DNA of 64,000 nt from Ascidiaceihabitans sp034111945 (GCA_047626725.1 JBLHSG010000018.1:1-64000), one strand, 5' to 3'. Shown: positions 7,157 through 16,744, counted from the first letter of the stretch. Numbers and translations are program-made. Notes: generated by a model not told the origin, from the sequence alone.

Positions 7157-9474
7157 TCGGCCGTCAGCAGCGGTGGCTTGTCACCGGAAATCCGCGGTTT
7201 GTCTGGACCGTCGATCTTTAGATCCAGCTCGCCGCCTTTTACGCCAACTTTGATGAACCCGCCTTTGACAAGTTTGCCAAACAGCAGCTCTTCGGCCAAT
7301 GGTTTTTTGATGTGTTCCTGAATGACACGGCCCAGTGGGCGTGCCCCCATTTTGTCATCATAACCTTTGTTGGCCAGCCATTCTGCAGCCGGTTTTGTCA
7401 ATTCGATGGTAACATTGCGGTCCATCAATTGCGCCTCAAGTTGTAGTACAAACTTTTCAACAACACGCAGGATAACGTCTTTTGGCAACGCGCCAAAGCT
7501 GATCACGGCATCCAGACGGTTGCGGAATTCTGGTGTGAATGTCCGCTCAACTGCTGCTGTATCTTCACCGGTGCGACGATCACGGCCAAAGCCGATCGCC
7601 TCTTTGGCCTGTTCCGAAGCGCCCGCGTTAGACGTCATGATGACAACGACATTGCGGAAATCGACAGTACGTCCGCTGTGATCTGTCAGTTTGCCGTGAT
7701 CCATGACCTGCAACAGAATGTTGTAGACGTCAGGGTGCGCCTTTTCCATTTCATCCAACAACAACACACAGTGTGGGTGCTGGTCGACGCCGTCCGTCAG
7801 CATGCCGCCTTGATCAAAGCCGACATAACCGGGAGGGGCCCCGATCAGACGCGAAACGGCGTGTTTTTCCATGTATTCCGACATGTCAAAGCGCAGAAGT
7901 TCGACGCCCAAAGTATCTGCCAACTGCTTGGCAACTTCGGTTTTGCCGACGCCTGTTGGGCCTGTGAACAGGTAGTTCCCAATGGGTTTTTCAGGTTCGC
8001 GCAGGCCGGCACGTGCCAGCTTGATTGCGCTAGAAAGCGCCTCGATTGCTTTGTCCTGACCAAAGACCACGCGTTTTAGCGAAGCCTCCAGATCTTTGAG
8101 CACGGTGGCGTCGTCTTTAGACACGCTTTTTGGCGGGATGCGCGCGATCTTGGCAACAACTGCCTCGATCTCTTTTTGGCCAATGGTTTTGCGACGTTTG
8201 GCGGCAATCACCAAATGTTGGGCTGCACCAGCTTCGTCGATCACATCAATCGCACTGTCTGGCAGTTTGCGGTCATTGATATAGCGCGCGGCCAGTTCCA
8301 CCGACGCTTTGATCGCGTCAGATGTATATTTGACCGAGTGATGATCTTCGAAATATGGCTTCAGTCCGCGCAAGATTTTCACGGCATCATCCACAGATGG
8401 TTCGTTCACGTCGATTTTTTGGAAACGACGCGCCAAAGCGCGATCTTTTTCGAAATGCTGGCGGAATTCTTTGTACGTGGTTGACCCCATCGTGCGCAAT
8501 TTGCCGCCCGCAAGTGCTGGTTTCAGCAGGTTGGACGCATCCATTGCGCCACCAGACGTGGCACCGGCCCCAATTACGGTGTGAATTTCGTCGATGAACA
8601 AAACTGCGTCTTCGTGTTCTTCCAGTTCTGTCACGACTGCCTTCAGCCGTTCCTCGAAATCACCGCGATAGCGGGTGCCGGCCAACAACGCGCCCATGTC
8701 GAGCGAGTATATAGTGGCATTGGCCAAGATCTCCGGCGTTTCACCAGCGACGATTTTGCGTGCCAGCCCTTCGGCGATCGCAGTTTTACCAACGCCGGGG
8801 TCACCCACCAACAGCGGGTTGTTTTTGCGGCGACGGCACAACACTTGAATGCAGCGTTCGACTTCGGATTCGCGACCAATCAACGGGTCGATGTCGCCCT
8901 CACGTGATTTGGCGTTCAGATCGACGCAGTATTTCTCAAGTGCGGTCTCTTTTTTCTCGCCTTCGGTAACGCCGAGCGCTTCTTCTTCGCCTTCAGGCGC
9001 GCCAGAAACGGAACGGGGTTCGCCAAATGCCGGATCTTTTGCGACACCGTGGGCGATAAAGTTAACGGCGTCATAGCGCGTCATGTCTTGCTCTTGCAGG
9101 AAGTACGCCGCGTTCGATTCGCGTTCGGCAAAGATGGCGACAAGCACGTTGGCCCCTGTCACTTCGGTTCGGCCGGACGATTGCACGTGGATCGCTGCGC
9201 GTTGGATGACGCGTTGGAAGGCAGCCGTTGGCACGGCTTCTGATCCATCCACGTCGGTGACGAGGTTGGATAAATCGTTTTCGATGAACTCTGTCAGGCT
9301 TTCGCGCAACTCTTTTGCATCGACGGAGCATGCTTGCATGACGTGTTTTGCATCAGGTTCATCAATCAACGCCATCAACAGATGTTCCAGCGTTGCGAAT
9401 TCATGGTGACGTTCGTTGGCCAGCGCGAGCGCGGCGTGGATCGCCTTTTCTAGGGTGGTCGAAAATGAAGGCAC
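7153..9474 (-). CDS. clpA: ATP-dependent Clp protease ATP-binding subunit ClpA
   Basis: 773 residues, normal for ClpA. The N-terminal Clp repeat domain (about 1-145) is followed by an acidic linker, a first AAA+ module with Walker A GDPGVGKTA (near 220) and a second with GPTGVGKTE (near 505), then the D2 small domain. The LIGAPPGYVGFDQGG loop of Clp/Hsp100 unfoldases is present. ClpA unfolds substrates for ClpP, neither ClpP nor ClpS being in this window. The start is GTG, supported by AGGAG 7 bases upstream. The coupled downstream M23 peptidase is an unusual operon partner. Confidence 0.96.
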   Translation of the reverse strand: MPSFSTTLEKAIHAALALANERHHEFATLEHLLMALIDEPDAKHVMQACSVDAKELRESLTEFIENDLSNLVTDVDGSEAVPTAAFQRVIQRAAIHVQSSGRTEVTGANVLVAIFAERESNAAYFLQEQDMTRYDAVNFIAHGVAKDPAFGEPRSVSGAPEGEEEALGVTEGEKKETALEKYCVDLNAKSREGDIDPLIGRESEVERCIQVLCRRRKNNPLLVGDPGVGKTAIAEGLARKIVAGETPEILANATIYSLDMGALLAGTRYRGDFEERLKAVVTELEEHEDAVLFIDEIHTVIGAGATSGGAMDASNLLKPALAGGKLRTMGSTTYKEFRQHFEKDRALARRFQKIDVNEPSVDDAVKILRGLKPYFEDHHSVKYTSDAIKASVELAARYINDRKLPDSAIDVIDEAGAAQHLVIAAKRRKTIGQKEIEAVVAKIARIPPKSVSKDDATVLKDLEASLKRVVFGQDKAIEALSSAIKLARAGLREPEKPIGNYLFTGPTGVGKTEVAKQLADTLGVELLRFDMSEYMEKHAVSRLIGAPPGYVGFDQGGMLTDGVDQHPHCVLLLDEMEKAHPDVYNILLQVMDHGKLTDHSGRTVDFRNVVVIMTSNAGASEQAKEAIGFGRDRRTGEDTAAVERTFTPEFRNRLDAVISFGALPKDVILRVVEKFVLQLEAQLMDRNVTIELTKPAAEWLANKGYDDKMGARPLGRVIQEHIKKPLAEELLFGKLVKGGFIKVGVKGGELDLKIDGPDKPRISGDKPPLLTAE

Positions 9475-9756
9475 GTTGTGCTCCTGTCGATCGGGGTCGG
9501 TCCTGGGCCGGAAGAATATCGCGTCCCAAGGCCTACCATGGCCTCATACAGTTAGAGTTTGGTTGATTGTTTGCCAGCTTCAAGCGATTTCTTTGCAAAT
9601 CGGGTCACAAAAAACGTGAAGCGGGCGTAAAATGGTTAATTTCAGGCTGCGTGCGGGCGTATTGCGGGCACAGGACCGACGGCGTTTGTGTGGATGTTGA
9701 GTATGAATTGGACCCTGACGGGTTTTTTTCAAGAGCGTGCGGTGCGTTTTGGTCTG

Positions 9757-10524
9757 TTAAAATCGATCTTTGCGCGCACGGATTTCTGTAAACACATCAA
9801 CGTCAGGCGCGTCTGACATATTTAGTCCGGCTTTGATCTGTGCATTGTCAGCGCGCAAAAACGGGTTTGTGGCCTTTTCCAGCGCAAGGGAGGACGGAAC
9901 CGTCGCCTGACCGTCGGCGCGTTTTTCAGTGATGTCAGCCATGCGCGCCGCCAGATCGGGATTGTCGGGATCAATCGTGACCGCAAACGCTGCATTGGCG
10001 GCGGTGTATTCGTGGCCCGAGTAGACAATAGTGTCGTCGGGCAGGGCGGCCAGCTTTGCCATGCTGTCGAACATTTGCGCAGGGGTGCCTTCAAATAGGC
10101 GCCCGCAGCCAAGTGCCATCAGACTGTCGGCGGTAAATGCGGCCTGCGCGTCAGGCACATGGAACGCGATGTGCCCGATTGTGTGGCCCGAGACATCCAT
10201 TACACGCACGTCGTGACCGGCGAATTCGAACGTTTCATCATCGGCGACTTTGATATCCAGCACCGGAAGTCGTTGGGCATCGTCACGCGCGCCGATCACT
10301 TGGGCCGGATGGGAACGCAGCAAATCAGGCAGGCCATCAACGTGATCCCAGTGGTGATGCGTCAGCCAAATCTGCGTCAGCCGCCAGCCGCGATCATCCA
10401 AGGCTTGTTTGATTGGACCTGCATCAGGCACGTCAATGACAGCCGTTTCGTTGCTGATCGGATCGTGCAATAGGAACGCGTAGTTGTCCGACAGGCAGGG
10501 GATCGTGACGATGTTCAAGGGCAT
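9757..10524 (-). CDS. gloB: Hydroxyacylglutathione hydrolase (glyoxalase II)
   Basis: 255 residues from the second of two close ATGs; the one at 10530 is too near the AAGG site, whereas 10524 gives a 9-base spacing and the typical MPLNIVTIPCLSDNYAFLL start. The metallo-beta-lactamase motif THHHWDHVDG supplies the di-metal site, with later ligands in VSGHTIGH and SGHEYTAANAAF. The C-terminal RADNAQIK and FTEIRARKDRF are glyoxalase II signatures. It hydrolyses S-D-lactoylglutathione in the methylglyoxal pathway. It is divergent from the methyltransferase gene at 10586. Confidence 0.94.
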   Translation of the reverse strand: MPLNIVTIPCLSDNYAFLLHDPISNETAVIDVPDAGPIKQALDDRGWRLTQIWLTHHHWDHVDGLPDLLRSHPAQVIGARDDAQRLPVLDIKVADDETFEFAGHDVRVMDVSGHTIGHIAFHVPDAQAAFTADSLMALGCGRLFEGTPAQMFDSMAKLAALPDDTIVYSGHEYTAANAAFAVTIDPDNPDLAARMADITEKRADGQATVPSSLALEKATNPFLRADNAQIKAGLNMSDAPDVDVFTEIRARKDRF

Positions 10525-10585
10525 GGCCATTTGCCTTATGCTTGTTACAATAGTGTCAGACTGACGGATAGGGAACCGGTTCGCA

Positions 10586-11326
10586 ATGCACCTTGACGTG
10601 CAAGACCTCAGGAATTTTTACTATCGCAGTGCGCTGGGGCGTGCGGCGCAAAAATCGTTGCGTGAACGGATGTTGGGGCTGTGGCCCGAAGCCAAGGGGC
10701 AGACGGTTGTCGGATACGGATTCGCCGCACCTTTGTTGCGCCCCTATCTAAAAGACGCGCGGCGCGTGATTGCGTTGATGCCGGGGCCGCAAGGCGTGAT
10801 GCCGTGGCCTGCAAACCAGCCAAACGTCAGTGTGCTGACCGAAGAAACCCTGTGGCCCATCGAAACCGGCCATGTGGACAAGCTGATCGTGCTGCACGGG
10901 TTGGAAACGTCGGAACGTGCGTTTGATCTGCTTGAGGAATGCTGGCGGGTGCTGGGGCCGGGGGGCAAGGCGCTGTTTATTGTGCCCAACCGTGCCGGCG
11001 TCTGGTCACGTCGCGATCGCACGCCGTTTGGTTATGGGCGGCCCTATTCGGCAAGCCAGCTAGAAACGCAATTGCGCAAACACCAGTTCCTGCCTGAACG
11101 CCATGTGGGTGCGCTGTATCAAATTCCGTCGACCAAACGGGTCTGGATGAAATCGGCATCGATGTTTGAAAACATGGGCCGCAGGATGCCGGGCATGTTT
11201 GCAGGTGGCGCGTTTATGGTCGAGGCCACAAAGCTGGTGTATCCGCCCAAAGGCAAAGTTGCGCGGTCGCGTCGCGCCGTCAGTGTGCTCGAAGGGTTGG
11301 GGCAACCTGTGGTGAAACCGACATAG
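10586..11326 (+). CDS. SAM-dependent methyltransferase (class I)
   Basis: 246 residues. The fold can be followed as TVVGYGFAAPLL (a degenerate SAM-binding motif I), an acidic strand end, and DLLEECWRVLGPGGKALFIVPNR (motif post-I/III of type-11 methyltransferases, with the usual RVLxPGG turn). The N-terminal FYYRSALGRAAQKSLRERML segment is typical of a Rhodobacteraceae family found divergent from gloB. Substrate unknown. Motif I lacks the usual GxGxG, so SAM binding is inferred from the rest of the fold. Confidence 0.8.
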   Translation: MHLDVQDLRNFYYRSALGRAAQKSLRERMLGLWPEAKGQTVVGYGFAAPLLRPYLKDARRVIALMPGPQGVMPWPANQPNVSVLTEETLWPIETGHVDKLIVLHGLETSERAFDLLEECWRVLGPGGKALFIVPNRAGVWSRRDRTPFGYGRPYSASQLETQLRKHQFLPERHVGALYQIPSTKRVWMKSASMFENMGRRMPGMFAGGAFMVEATKLVYPPKGKVARSRRAVSVLEGLGQPVVKPT

Positions 11327-11752
11327 GTTAGGGTCACTTTGGGCCGTCCAGCGCACGACCAAGCGGACAGGCTGTTGGATTAGAATCCTAATCGTGCCCA
11401 ATGGAACATAGATCCTGAAAGTCGCGTAATGCGCGCCAATCAATCGACGGGAATTGGTCCGCTCTTGAGGCAAAATGGCGTTGGAATCACGGATTGGTGC
11501 CAGATTCATCACCATAATATGAACTTTTATGGGTGCGCAAACCGTCGCACCCAAGTTAAGTCGATGAAATCGTTGAATAACCACCTAAAACCCACATCGC
11601 CATCATATGTTGCGACGTGGCAAACCGTCTGCTACATCGCCCTAGATTTTGTCGCTATGTGATTTTCGCGTTCGCTTTTGAATGTGTTATCGTTGGCGGC
11701 GACCAACGTCCCTGCGCTTTGAAATGCAGGGCAAGACTTCGAAAGGGTGGAC
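11327..11752. other. Gene-free leader region upstream of atpH with hairpins
   Basis: About 425 bases without a convincing gene. It contains an inverted repeat GATTAG/CTAATC (11378-11393), a nested hairpin at 11522-11557 (listed separately) and a CCCTGC/GCAGGG hairpin (11710-11715 with 11726-11731) just ahead of the atpH ribosome-binding site. A TTGCGA-N17-TACATC pair near 11610-11640 is a weak promoter candidate. The atp operon promoter and a long 5' leader must lie in this stretch. Confidence 0.5.
11522..11557. repeat. Nested inverted repeat ahead of the atp operon
   Basis: Arms GGGTGCG (11531-11537) and CGCACCC (11546-11552) are perfectly complementary around an 8-base loop. Outer arms AACTT (11522-11526) and AAGTT (11553-11557) extend the stem after a 4-base bulge on one side. 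No T tract follows, so it is not a simple terminator. It could be an RNA hairpin in the atp leader or a protein-binding site. Confidence 0.55.
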
Positions 11753-12313
11753 GTGTCAGAACCAGCTTCGATTTCCACAGGCATCGCACAACGTTATGCG
11801 ACGGCCGTGTACGACCTTGCAGTTGATGCAAAAAAGGTCAAAACGATTGAAACCGATTTGGATACCTTGTCCCAGACAATGGTAGACAGCGCAGATTTTA
11901 ACGCGCTGATCCATTCGCCAATCTACAGCCGCGAGGCTCAAGGCAATGCGATCACCGCACTTGCCAAAAAGATGAAACTCTCACCAATCATGAGCAACAC
12001 CTTGGCGCTGATGGCGACCAAACGTCGGTTGTTCGTGTTGCCACAGCTGGTCGCATCCTTGCGCGCCATTATTGCTGACGCCAAAGGTGAAGTAACAGCC
12101 GACGTGATCAGCGCCAAAGCGTTGACCAAGGCACAATCAGACAAACTTGCCACAACGCTAAAGACGCGGTTTGGCAAGACTGTGACTATCAATGCGACCG
12201 TGGATGACAGCCTCATCGGCGGTCTTGTCGTTAAAGTGGGTTCGAAAATGATCGATACGTCGATCCGCTCGAAGCTGAATTCCCTCCAGAATGTAATGAA
12301 AGAGGTCGGATAA
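11753..12313 (+). CDS. atpH: ATP synthase F1 subunit delta
   Basis: 186 residues from GTG 11753 (MSEPASISTGIAQRYATAVYDLA), the usual roseobacter start; a GTG two codons upstream would overlap the GAAAGG ribosome-binding site. The delta subunit links F1 to the peripheral stalk. The sequence follows the family: helical N-terminal domain binding alpha, then DDSLIGGLVVKVGSKMIDTSIRSKL near the C-terminus. It opens the F1 operon; the stop and the atpA start share one base (TAATG). No F0 genes are adjacent, which is normal for Rhodobacteraceae. Confidence 0.95.
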   Translation: MSEPASISTGIAQRYATAVYDLAVDAKKVKTIETDLDTLSQTMVDSADFNALIHSPIYSREAQGNAITALAKKMKLSPIMSNTLALMATKRRLFVLPQLVASLRAIIADAKGEVTADVISAKALTKAQSDKLATTLKTRFGKTVTINATVDDSLIGGLVVKVGSKMIDTSIRSKLNSLQNVMKEVG

Positions 12314-13851
12314 TGGGTATCCAAGCAGCAGAAATTTCTGCGATCCTAAAAGACCAGATCAAGAACTTTGGTCAAGAAGCAGAAGTTGCCGAAGTTGGCC
12401 GCGTTCTGTCCGTCGGTGACGGTATCGCGCGTGTATATGGTCTGGACAATGTCCAAGCCGGTGAGATGGTTGAATTCCCTGGTGGGATCCAAGGCATGGC
12501 CTTGAACCTCGAATCCGACAACGTCGGTGTGGTTATCTTCGGATCTGACCGCGACATCAAAGAAGGTGACGTTGTTAAGCGCACCAACTCGATCGTGGAC
12601 GTTCCTGTCGGTGACGAATTGCTGGGTCGTGTTGTTGACGGTCTTGGCAACCCATTGGACGGCAAAGGTCCGATCAAAACGACAAAGCGCGGCGTTGCTG
12701 ACGTCAAAGCGCCGGGTATCATTCCACGTAAATCGGTTCACGAACCGATGGCGACAGGTCTGAAATCTGTTGATGCGATGATCCCGATTGGCCGTGGCCA
12801 GCGCGAATTGATCATTGGTGACCGCCAAACCGGTAAAACTGCCGTGGCTCTGGATGCTATCCTGAACCAAAAATCATACAACGAAGCCGCCGGCGACGAC
12901 GAGTACAAGAAACTGTACTGCGTTTATGTGGCCATCGGTCAAAAGCGTTCCACGGTTGCTCAGCTTGTTAAAAAGCTCGAAGAAACTGGCGCGATGGAAT
13001 ATTCCATCGTTGTGGCCGCAACGGCGTCCGATCCTGCACCGATGCAGTTTTTGGCACCCTACGCTGCAACCACAATGGCAGAGCACTTCCGCGACAATGG
13101 CCGTCACGCGCTGATCATCTATGATGATTTGTCCAAACAGGCCGTGTCTTACCGTCAAATGTCCTTGCTTTTGCGTCGCCCACCGGGACGTGAAGCCTAT
13201 CCTGGCGATGTTTTCTACCTTCACTCCAGATTGTTGGAACGGTCCGCGAAACTGGGCGATGCGTCCGGTAACGGGTCTTTGACCGCTTTGCCAATCATTG
13301 AAACTCAAGGCGGCGACGTTTCGGCGTTTATTCCGACAAACGTGATTTCGATCACTGACGGTCAGATCTTCCTTGAAACAGAACTGTTTTACCAAGGCAT
13401 CCGCCCTGCTGTGAACACAGGTCTGTCGGTTTCTCGTGTTGGTTCATCCGCTCAAACCAAAGCAATGTCTTCGGTTGCCGGCCCTGTGAAACTGTCGCTT
13501 GCACAGTATCGCGAAATGGCTGCGTTCGCGCAGTTCGGGTCCGACTTGGATGCCTCCACACAGCAGTTGCTGAACCGTGGTGCGCGTTTGACCGAACTGA
13601 TGAAACAACCACAGTATTCGCCACTGACAAACGCCGAAATCGTTTGCGTGATCTTTGCGGGTACTCAAGGATATCTGGACAAAGTGTCCGTATCTGACGT
13701 GGGCCGTTTCGAGACAGCAATGTTGGCGCACTTGCGTTCTAACAACGCGGATCTGCTGGCGGACATCACCGACAACGACCGCAAGGTTAAGGGCGATCTG
13801 GAAGTTTCAGTCCGGGCCGCGCTGGACGCATTCGTCGCTGATTTCGCTTAA
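12313..13851 (+). CDS. atpA: ATP synthase F1 subunit alpha
   Basis: 512 residues, full length. The non-catalytic nucleotide site has Walker A GDRQTGKTA (about residues 169-177), and the signature PAVNTGLSVSRVGSSAQ is present. The N-terminal helix MGIQAAEISAILKDQIKNF contacts the delta subunit. It alternates with beta in the F1 hexamer on the cytoplasmic face of the membrane. It is translationally coupled to atpH by the shared TAATG and lies 11 bases before atpG. Codon use is strongly biased, as expected for a highly expressed gene. Confidence 0.98.
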   Translation: MGIQAAEISAILKDQIKNFGQEAEVAEVGRVLSVGDGIARVYGLDNVQAGEMVEFPGGIQGMALNLESDNVGVVIFGSDRDIKEGDVVKRTNSIVDVPVGDELLGRVVDGLGNPLDGKGPIKTTKRGVADVKAPGIIPRKSVHEPMATGLKSVDAMIPIGRGQRELIIGDRQTGKTAVALDAILNQKSYNEAAGDDEYKKLYCVYVAIGQKRSTVAQLVKKLEETGAMEYSIVVAATASDPAPMQFLAPYAATTMAEHFRDNGRHALIIYDDLSKQAVSYRQMSLLLRRPPGREAYPGDVFYLHSRLLERSAKLGDASGNGSLTALPIIETQGGDVSAFIPTNVISITDGQIFLETELFYQGIRPAVNTGLSVSRVGSSAQTKAMSSVAGPVKLSLAQYREMAAFAQFGSDLDASTQQLLNRGARLTELMKQPQYSPLTNAEIVCVIFAGTQGYLDKVSVSDVGRFETAMLAHLRSNNADLLADITDNDRKVKGDLEVSVRAALDAFVADFA

Positions 13852-13862
13852 GGGGTCATATA

Positions 13863-14738
13863 ATGGCAAACCTTAAGGTCCTCAAAAACCGGATCGCGAG
13901 TGTGAAAAACACCCGTAAGATCACAAAGGCCATGCAAATGGTTGCCGCGGCGAAACTTCGCCGCGCGCAAGAAGCTGCGGAGCAGTCACGCCCCTATACA
14001 GAGCGTTTCAACGCTGTGATGGGTGGTTTGGCCGCGTCCGTTGGTGGATCAGGATCTGCGCCTAAATTGTTGTCCGGTACGGGCAGCGATCAGGTGCAGT
14101 TGCTGGTTGTTATGACGTCCGAACGTGGTCTTTGCGGCGGGTTCAACACGAACATCGTTAAAAAGGCCAAGGCGCACGCGAATGCTCTGATTGCCGAAGG
14201 TAAGGACGTTAAAATCCTGACCGTTGGCAAAAAAGGCCGCGACCAGATGAAACGCGATTTCGGCCAATACTCGGTTGGGCACGTTGATCTGACAGACGTC
14301 AAACGGATCGGTTATGTGGATGCGCAAGGCATCGCCAAAGACGTTCTTGCCCGCTTTGATGCGGCAGAATTCGACGTGGCGACGATCTTCTTTGCGCAGT
14401 TCGTAAACGTTGTGACACAGATCCCGACAGCACAACAAATCATCCCCGCGTCCTTTGAGGCCCCGGAAGATGATGCGTCAGCGACACTGTACGACTACGA
14501 GCCCAGCGAAGAGGCCATCTTGGCTGACTTGTTGCCGCGCGGCGTTGCTACAGCGATCTTTAGCGCGCTGTTGGAAAACGGAGCGTCCGAACAGGGCGCG
14601 CGGATGTCCGCAATGGACAACGCGACACGCAACGCAGGCGAGATGATCGACAAACTGACCATCCAATACAACCGCTCGCGTCAAGCCGTGATCACCAACG
14701 AGCTGATTGAAATTATTTCGGGTGCGGAAGCACTCTAG
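13863..14738 (+). CDS. atpG: ATP synthase F1 subunit gamma
   Basis: 291 residues. The two termini that form the rotating central coiled coil are both clear: LKNRIASVKNTRKITKAMQMVAAAKLRRAQ at the start (quoted region residues 4-33, key run KITKAMQMVAA) and YNRSRQAVITNELIEIISGAEAL at the end. ERGLCGGFN, the conserved gamma motif, lies near residue 80. The subunit couples rotation of the c ring to catalysis in the alpha/beta hexamer. Third gene of the F1 operon, 21 bases before atpD. Confidence 0.97.
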   Translation: MANLKVLKNRIASVKNTRKITKAMQMVAAAKLRRAQEAAEQSRPYTERFNAVMGGLAASVGGSGSAPKLLSGTGSDQVQLLVVMTSERGLCGGFNTNIVKKAKAHANALIAEGKDVKILTVGKKGRDQMKRDFGQYSVGHVDLTDVKRIGYVDAQGIAKDVLARFDAAEFDVATIFFAQFVNVVTQIPTAQQIIPASFEAPEDDASATLYDYEPSEEAILADLLPRGVATAIFSALLENGASEQGARMSAMDNATRNAGEMIDKLTIQYNRSRQAVITNELIEIISGAEAL

Positions 14739-14759
14739 AGAGAACCGGAGAATTACGAC

Positions 14760-16184
14760 ATGGCAAATGCAGTCGGCAAAATTACCCAAGTCATCGGTGC
14801 CGTCGTTGACGTGCAGTTCGAAGACGATCTGCCACAGATTCTGAACGCGCTGGTAACAGACAACAACGGGCGCAAGCTTGTGTTGGAAGTTGCACAGCAC
14901 CTTGGCGAAAACACAGTACGCACAATCGCGATGGACGCCTCCGAAGGTTTGGTCCGTGGCGCGAAAGTGACTGACACAGGCGCACCCATCCAAGTGCCCG
15001 TCGGCACCGGAACATTGGGCCGCATCCTGAACGTCACAGGCGACCCTGTTGACGAAAAAGGTCCAGTGATCGCGACTGAAACACGTTCGATCCACGGCGA
15101 CGCGCCTGCGTTTGACCAACAGTCCACAGCGACTGAAATTCTGACAACAGGCATCAAGGTCATCGACCTTTTGGCCCCTTACACCAAAGGTGGTAAAATT
15201 GGTTTGTTCGGTGGTGCCGGCGTTGGCAAAACCGTTTTGATCATGGAATTGATCAACAACATCGCAAAGGTACACTCTGGTGTGTCCGTGTTTGCGGGTG
15301 TTGGCGAACGTACACGTGAAGGAAACGACCTTTACCACGAGATGATCGAATCCAACGTTATCGTGCCTGACAATTTGCCAGAATCGAAAATTGCGCTGGT
15401 GTACGGCCAGATGAACGAACCTCCCGGTGCGCGTATGCGTGTGGCTTTGACTGGTTTGTCATTGGCCGAACAGTTCCGTGATGACTCTGGTTCTGACGTT
15501 CTGTTCTTCGTCGATAACATCTTCCGCTTTACCCAAGCCGGTTCCGAAGTGTCCGCCCTATTGGGTCGTATTCCTTCGGCCGTTGGCTACCAGCCTACGC
15601 TGGCCACCGACATGGGTCAGATGCAAGAGCGCATCGCATCCACGAAAAACGGTTCGATCACGTCGGTTCAAGCCGTCTACGTTCCTGCGGATGACCTTAC
15701 CGATCCGGCCCCAGCGACATCGTTTGCGCACCTTGATGCGACAACCGTTCTGGACCGTTCGATCTCGGAAAAGGGCATTTACCCGGCTGTTGACCCACTT
15801 GGTTCAACATCGCGTTTGCTGGATCCATTGATCATTGGCGACGAGCACTACAAGGTGGCGACAGACGTGCAGCAAGTTCTGCAGCGTTACAAATCCTTGC
15901 AGGACATCATCGCGATTTTGGGCATGGACGAATTGTCAGAAGAAGACAAACTGGCCGTGGCTCGTGCGCGTAAAATCGAACGCTTCTTGTCCCAACCCTT
16001 TGACGTTGCAAAAGTATTTACTGGCGCGGACGGCAAACAGGTTCAACTCGAAGACACGATCTCATCGTTCAAAGCGGTTGTTGCCGGCGAATACGATCAC
16101 CTCCCCGAGGGTGCCTTCTATATGGTTGGCGGCATCGAAGACGTGAAAGCAAAAGCCGAAAAAATGGCAGCAGACGCAGCCTAA
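14760..16184 (+). CDS. atpD: ATP synthase F1 subunit beta
   Basis: 474 residues. Catalytic site motifs are intact: Walker A GGAGVGKTV (about residues 151-159), the catalytic Glu in GVGERTREGND, the Walker B region DVLFFVDNIFRFTQAGSEVSALLGR, and ALTGLSLAEQFRD. The enzyme makes ATP from ADP and phosphate using rotation of gamma. AGAACCGGAG precedes the ATG. A long opposite-strand frame inside this gene is a codon-bias artefact. Confidence 0.98.
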   Translation: MANAVGKITQVIGAVVDVQFEDDLPQILNALVTDNNGRKLVLEVAQHLGENTVRTIAMDASEGLVRGAKVTDTGAPIQVPVGTGTLGRILNVTGDPVDEKGPVIATETRSIHGDAPAFDQQSTATEILTTGIKVIDLLAPYTKGGKIGLFGGAGVGKTVLIMELINNIAKVHSGVSVFAGVGERTREGNDLYHEMIESNVIVPDNLPESKIALVYGQMNEPPGARMRVALTGLSLAEQFRDDSGSDVLFFVDNIFRFTQAGSEVSALLGRIPSAVGYQPTLATDMGQMQERIASTKNGSITSVQAVYVPADDLTDPAPATSFAHLDATTVLDRSISEKGIYPAVDPLGSTSRLLDPLIIGDEHYKVATDVQQVLQRYKSLQDIIAILGMDELSEEDKLAVARARKIERFLSQPFDVAKVFTGADGKQVQLEDTISSFKAVVAGEYDHLPEGAFYMVGGIEDVKAKAEKMAADAA

Positions 16185-16196
16185 GGAGCCGATACA

Positions 16197-16622
16197 ATGG
16201 CAGACACTATGCAATTTGATCTGGTTTCACCCGAAAAGTCGCTGGCCTCAGGGCCGGTGACATCGGTGCAAATTCCGGGTGCGGATGGCGACATGACGGT
16301 TATGCCGCTTCATGCCCCCACAATCACCACGTTGCGCCCTGGTGTGCTGCGTGTTGAAGCATCAGCCGGCACAACAGAATACGTTGTGACGGGCGGTTTT
16401 GCTGAAATCAATGCGGACGGCGTTTCGGTTTTGGCCGAACGTGCTGTGGCCAAGGGTGACATGACAGCCGACGATATGGCCGACATGGTAACCGAAGCCC
16501 GCGCGGCGCTGAACAATGTCAAAGAGGTCTTTGACAACCAGCCCGGTCCGGTCGATGACGCTGCAAAATTGCTGGCCGATATGGTCGCAATGGGTGACGA
16601 GATTGGTCTCAGCTCCAAATAA
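16197..16622 (+). CDS. atpC: ATP synthase F1 subunit epsilon
   Basis: 141 residues. The N-terminal beta sandwich is clear (MQFDLVSPEKSLASGPVTSVQIPGADGDMTVMPLHAPTI, key run GADGDMTVMPLHAP), followed by VTGGFAEINADGVSVLAERA and a shorter helical C-terminus. Epsilon binds the foot of gamma and regulates hydrolysis. It is the last F1 gene, 12 bases after atpD, and is followed by an intrinsic terminator at 16647-16676. Confidence 0.96.
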   Translation: MADTMQFDLVSPEKSLASGPVTSVQIPGADGDMTVMPLHAPTITTLRPGVLRVEASAGTTEYVVTGGFAEINADGVSVLAERAVAKGDMTADDMADMVTEARAALNNVKEVFDNQPGPVDDAAKLLADMVAMGDEIGLSSK

Positions 16623-16646
16623 TTCGACGCCTTATTGACGTTTTTT

Positions 16647-16676
16647 AAAAAGGCTCCTAACTAAGGGGCCTTTTTT
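16647..16676 (+). terminator. Intrinsic terminator of the atpHAGDC operon
   Basis: Stem AAAAAGGCTCC (16647-16657) pairs with GGGGCCTTTTT after the loop TAACTA, with one G-T pair, and ends in a run of six T (16671-16676). It lies 25 bases after the atpC stop. Confidence 0.88.
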
Positions 16677-16744
16677 GCATTCTTGGGGTGCGCAGGCGCG
16701 TGCGTTTCGTGTTAGCAAAGCCTCGCACATTAAAGTGAACACAT

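Noticed and set aside
11341..11400. Possible tRNA (CCAAGCGGACAGG and a GATTAG/CTAATC hairpin)
   Set aside because: No acceptor stem, no T-loop GTTCRANNC and a poor anticodon stem; only D-arm-like text.
14478..15338. 286-codon minus-strand frame opposite atpG/atpD
   Set aside because: Codon-bias shadow of the ATP synthase genes; the product is Cys/His/Phe-rich and unlike a protein.
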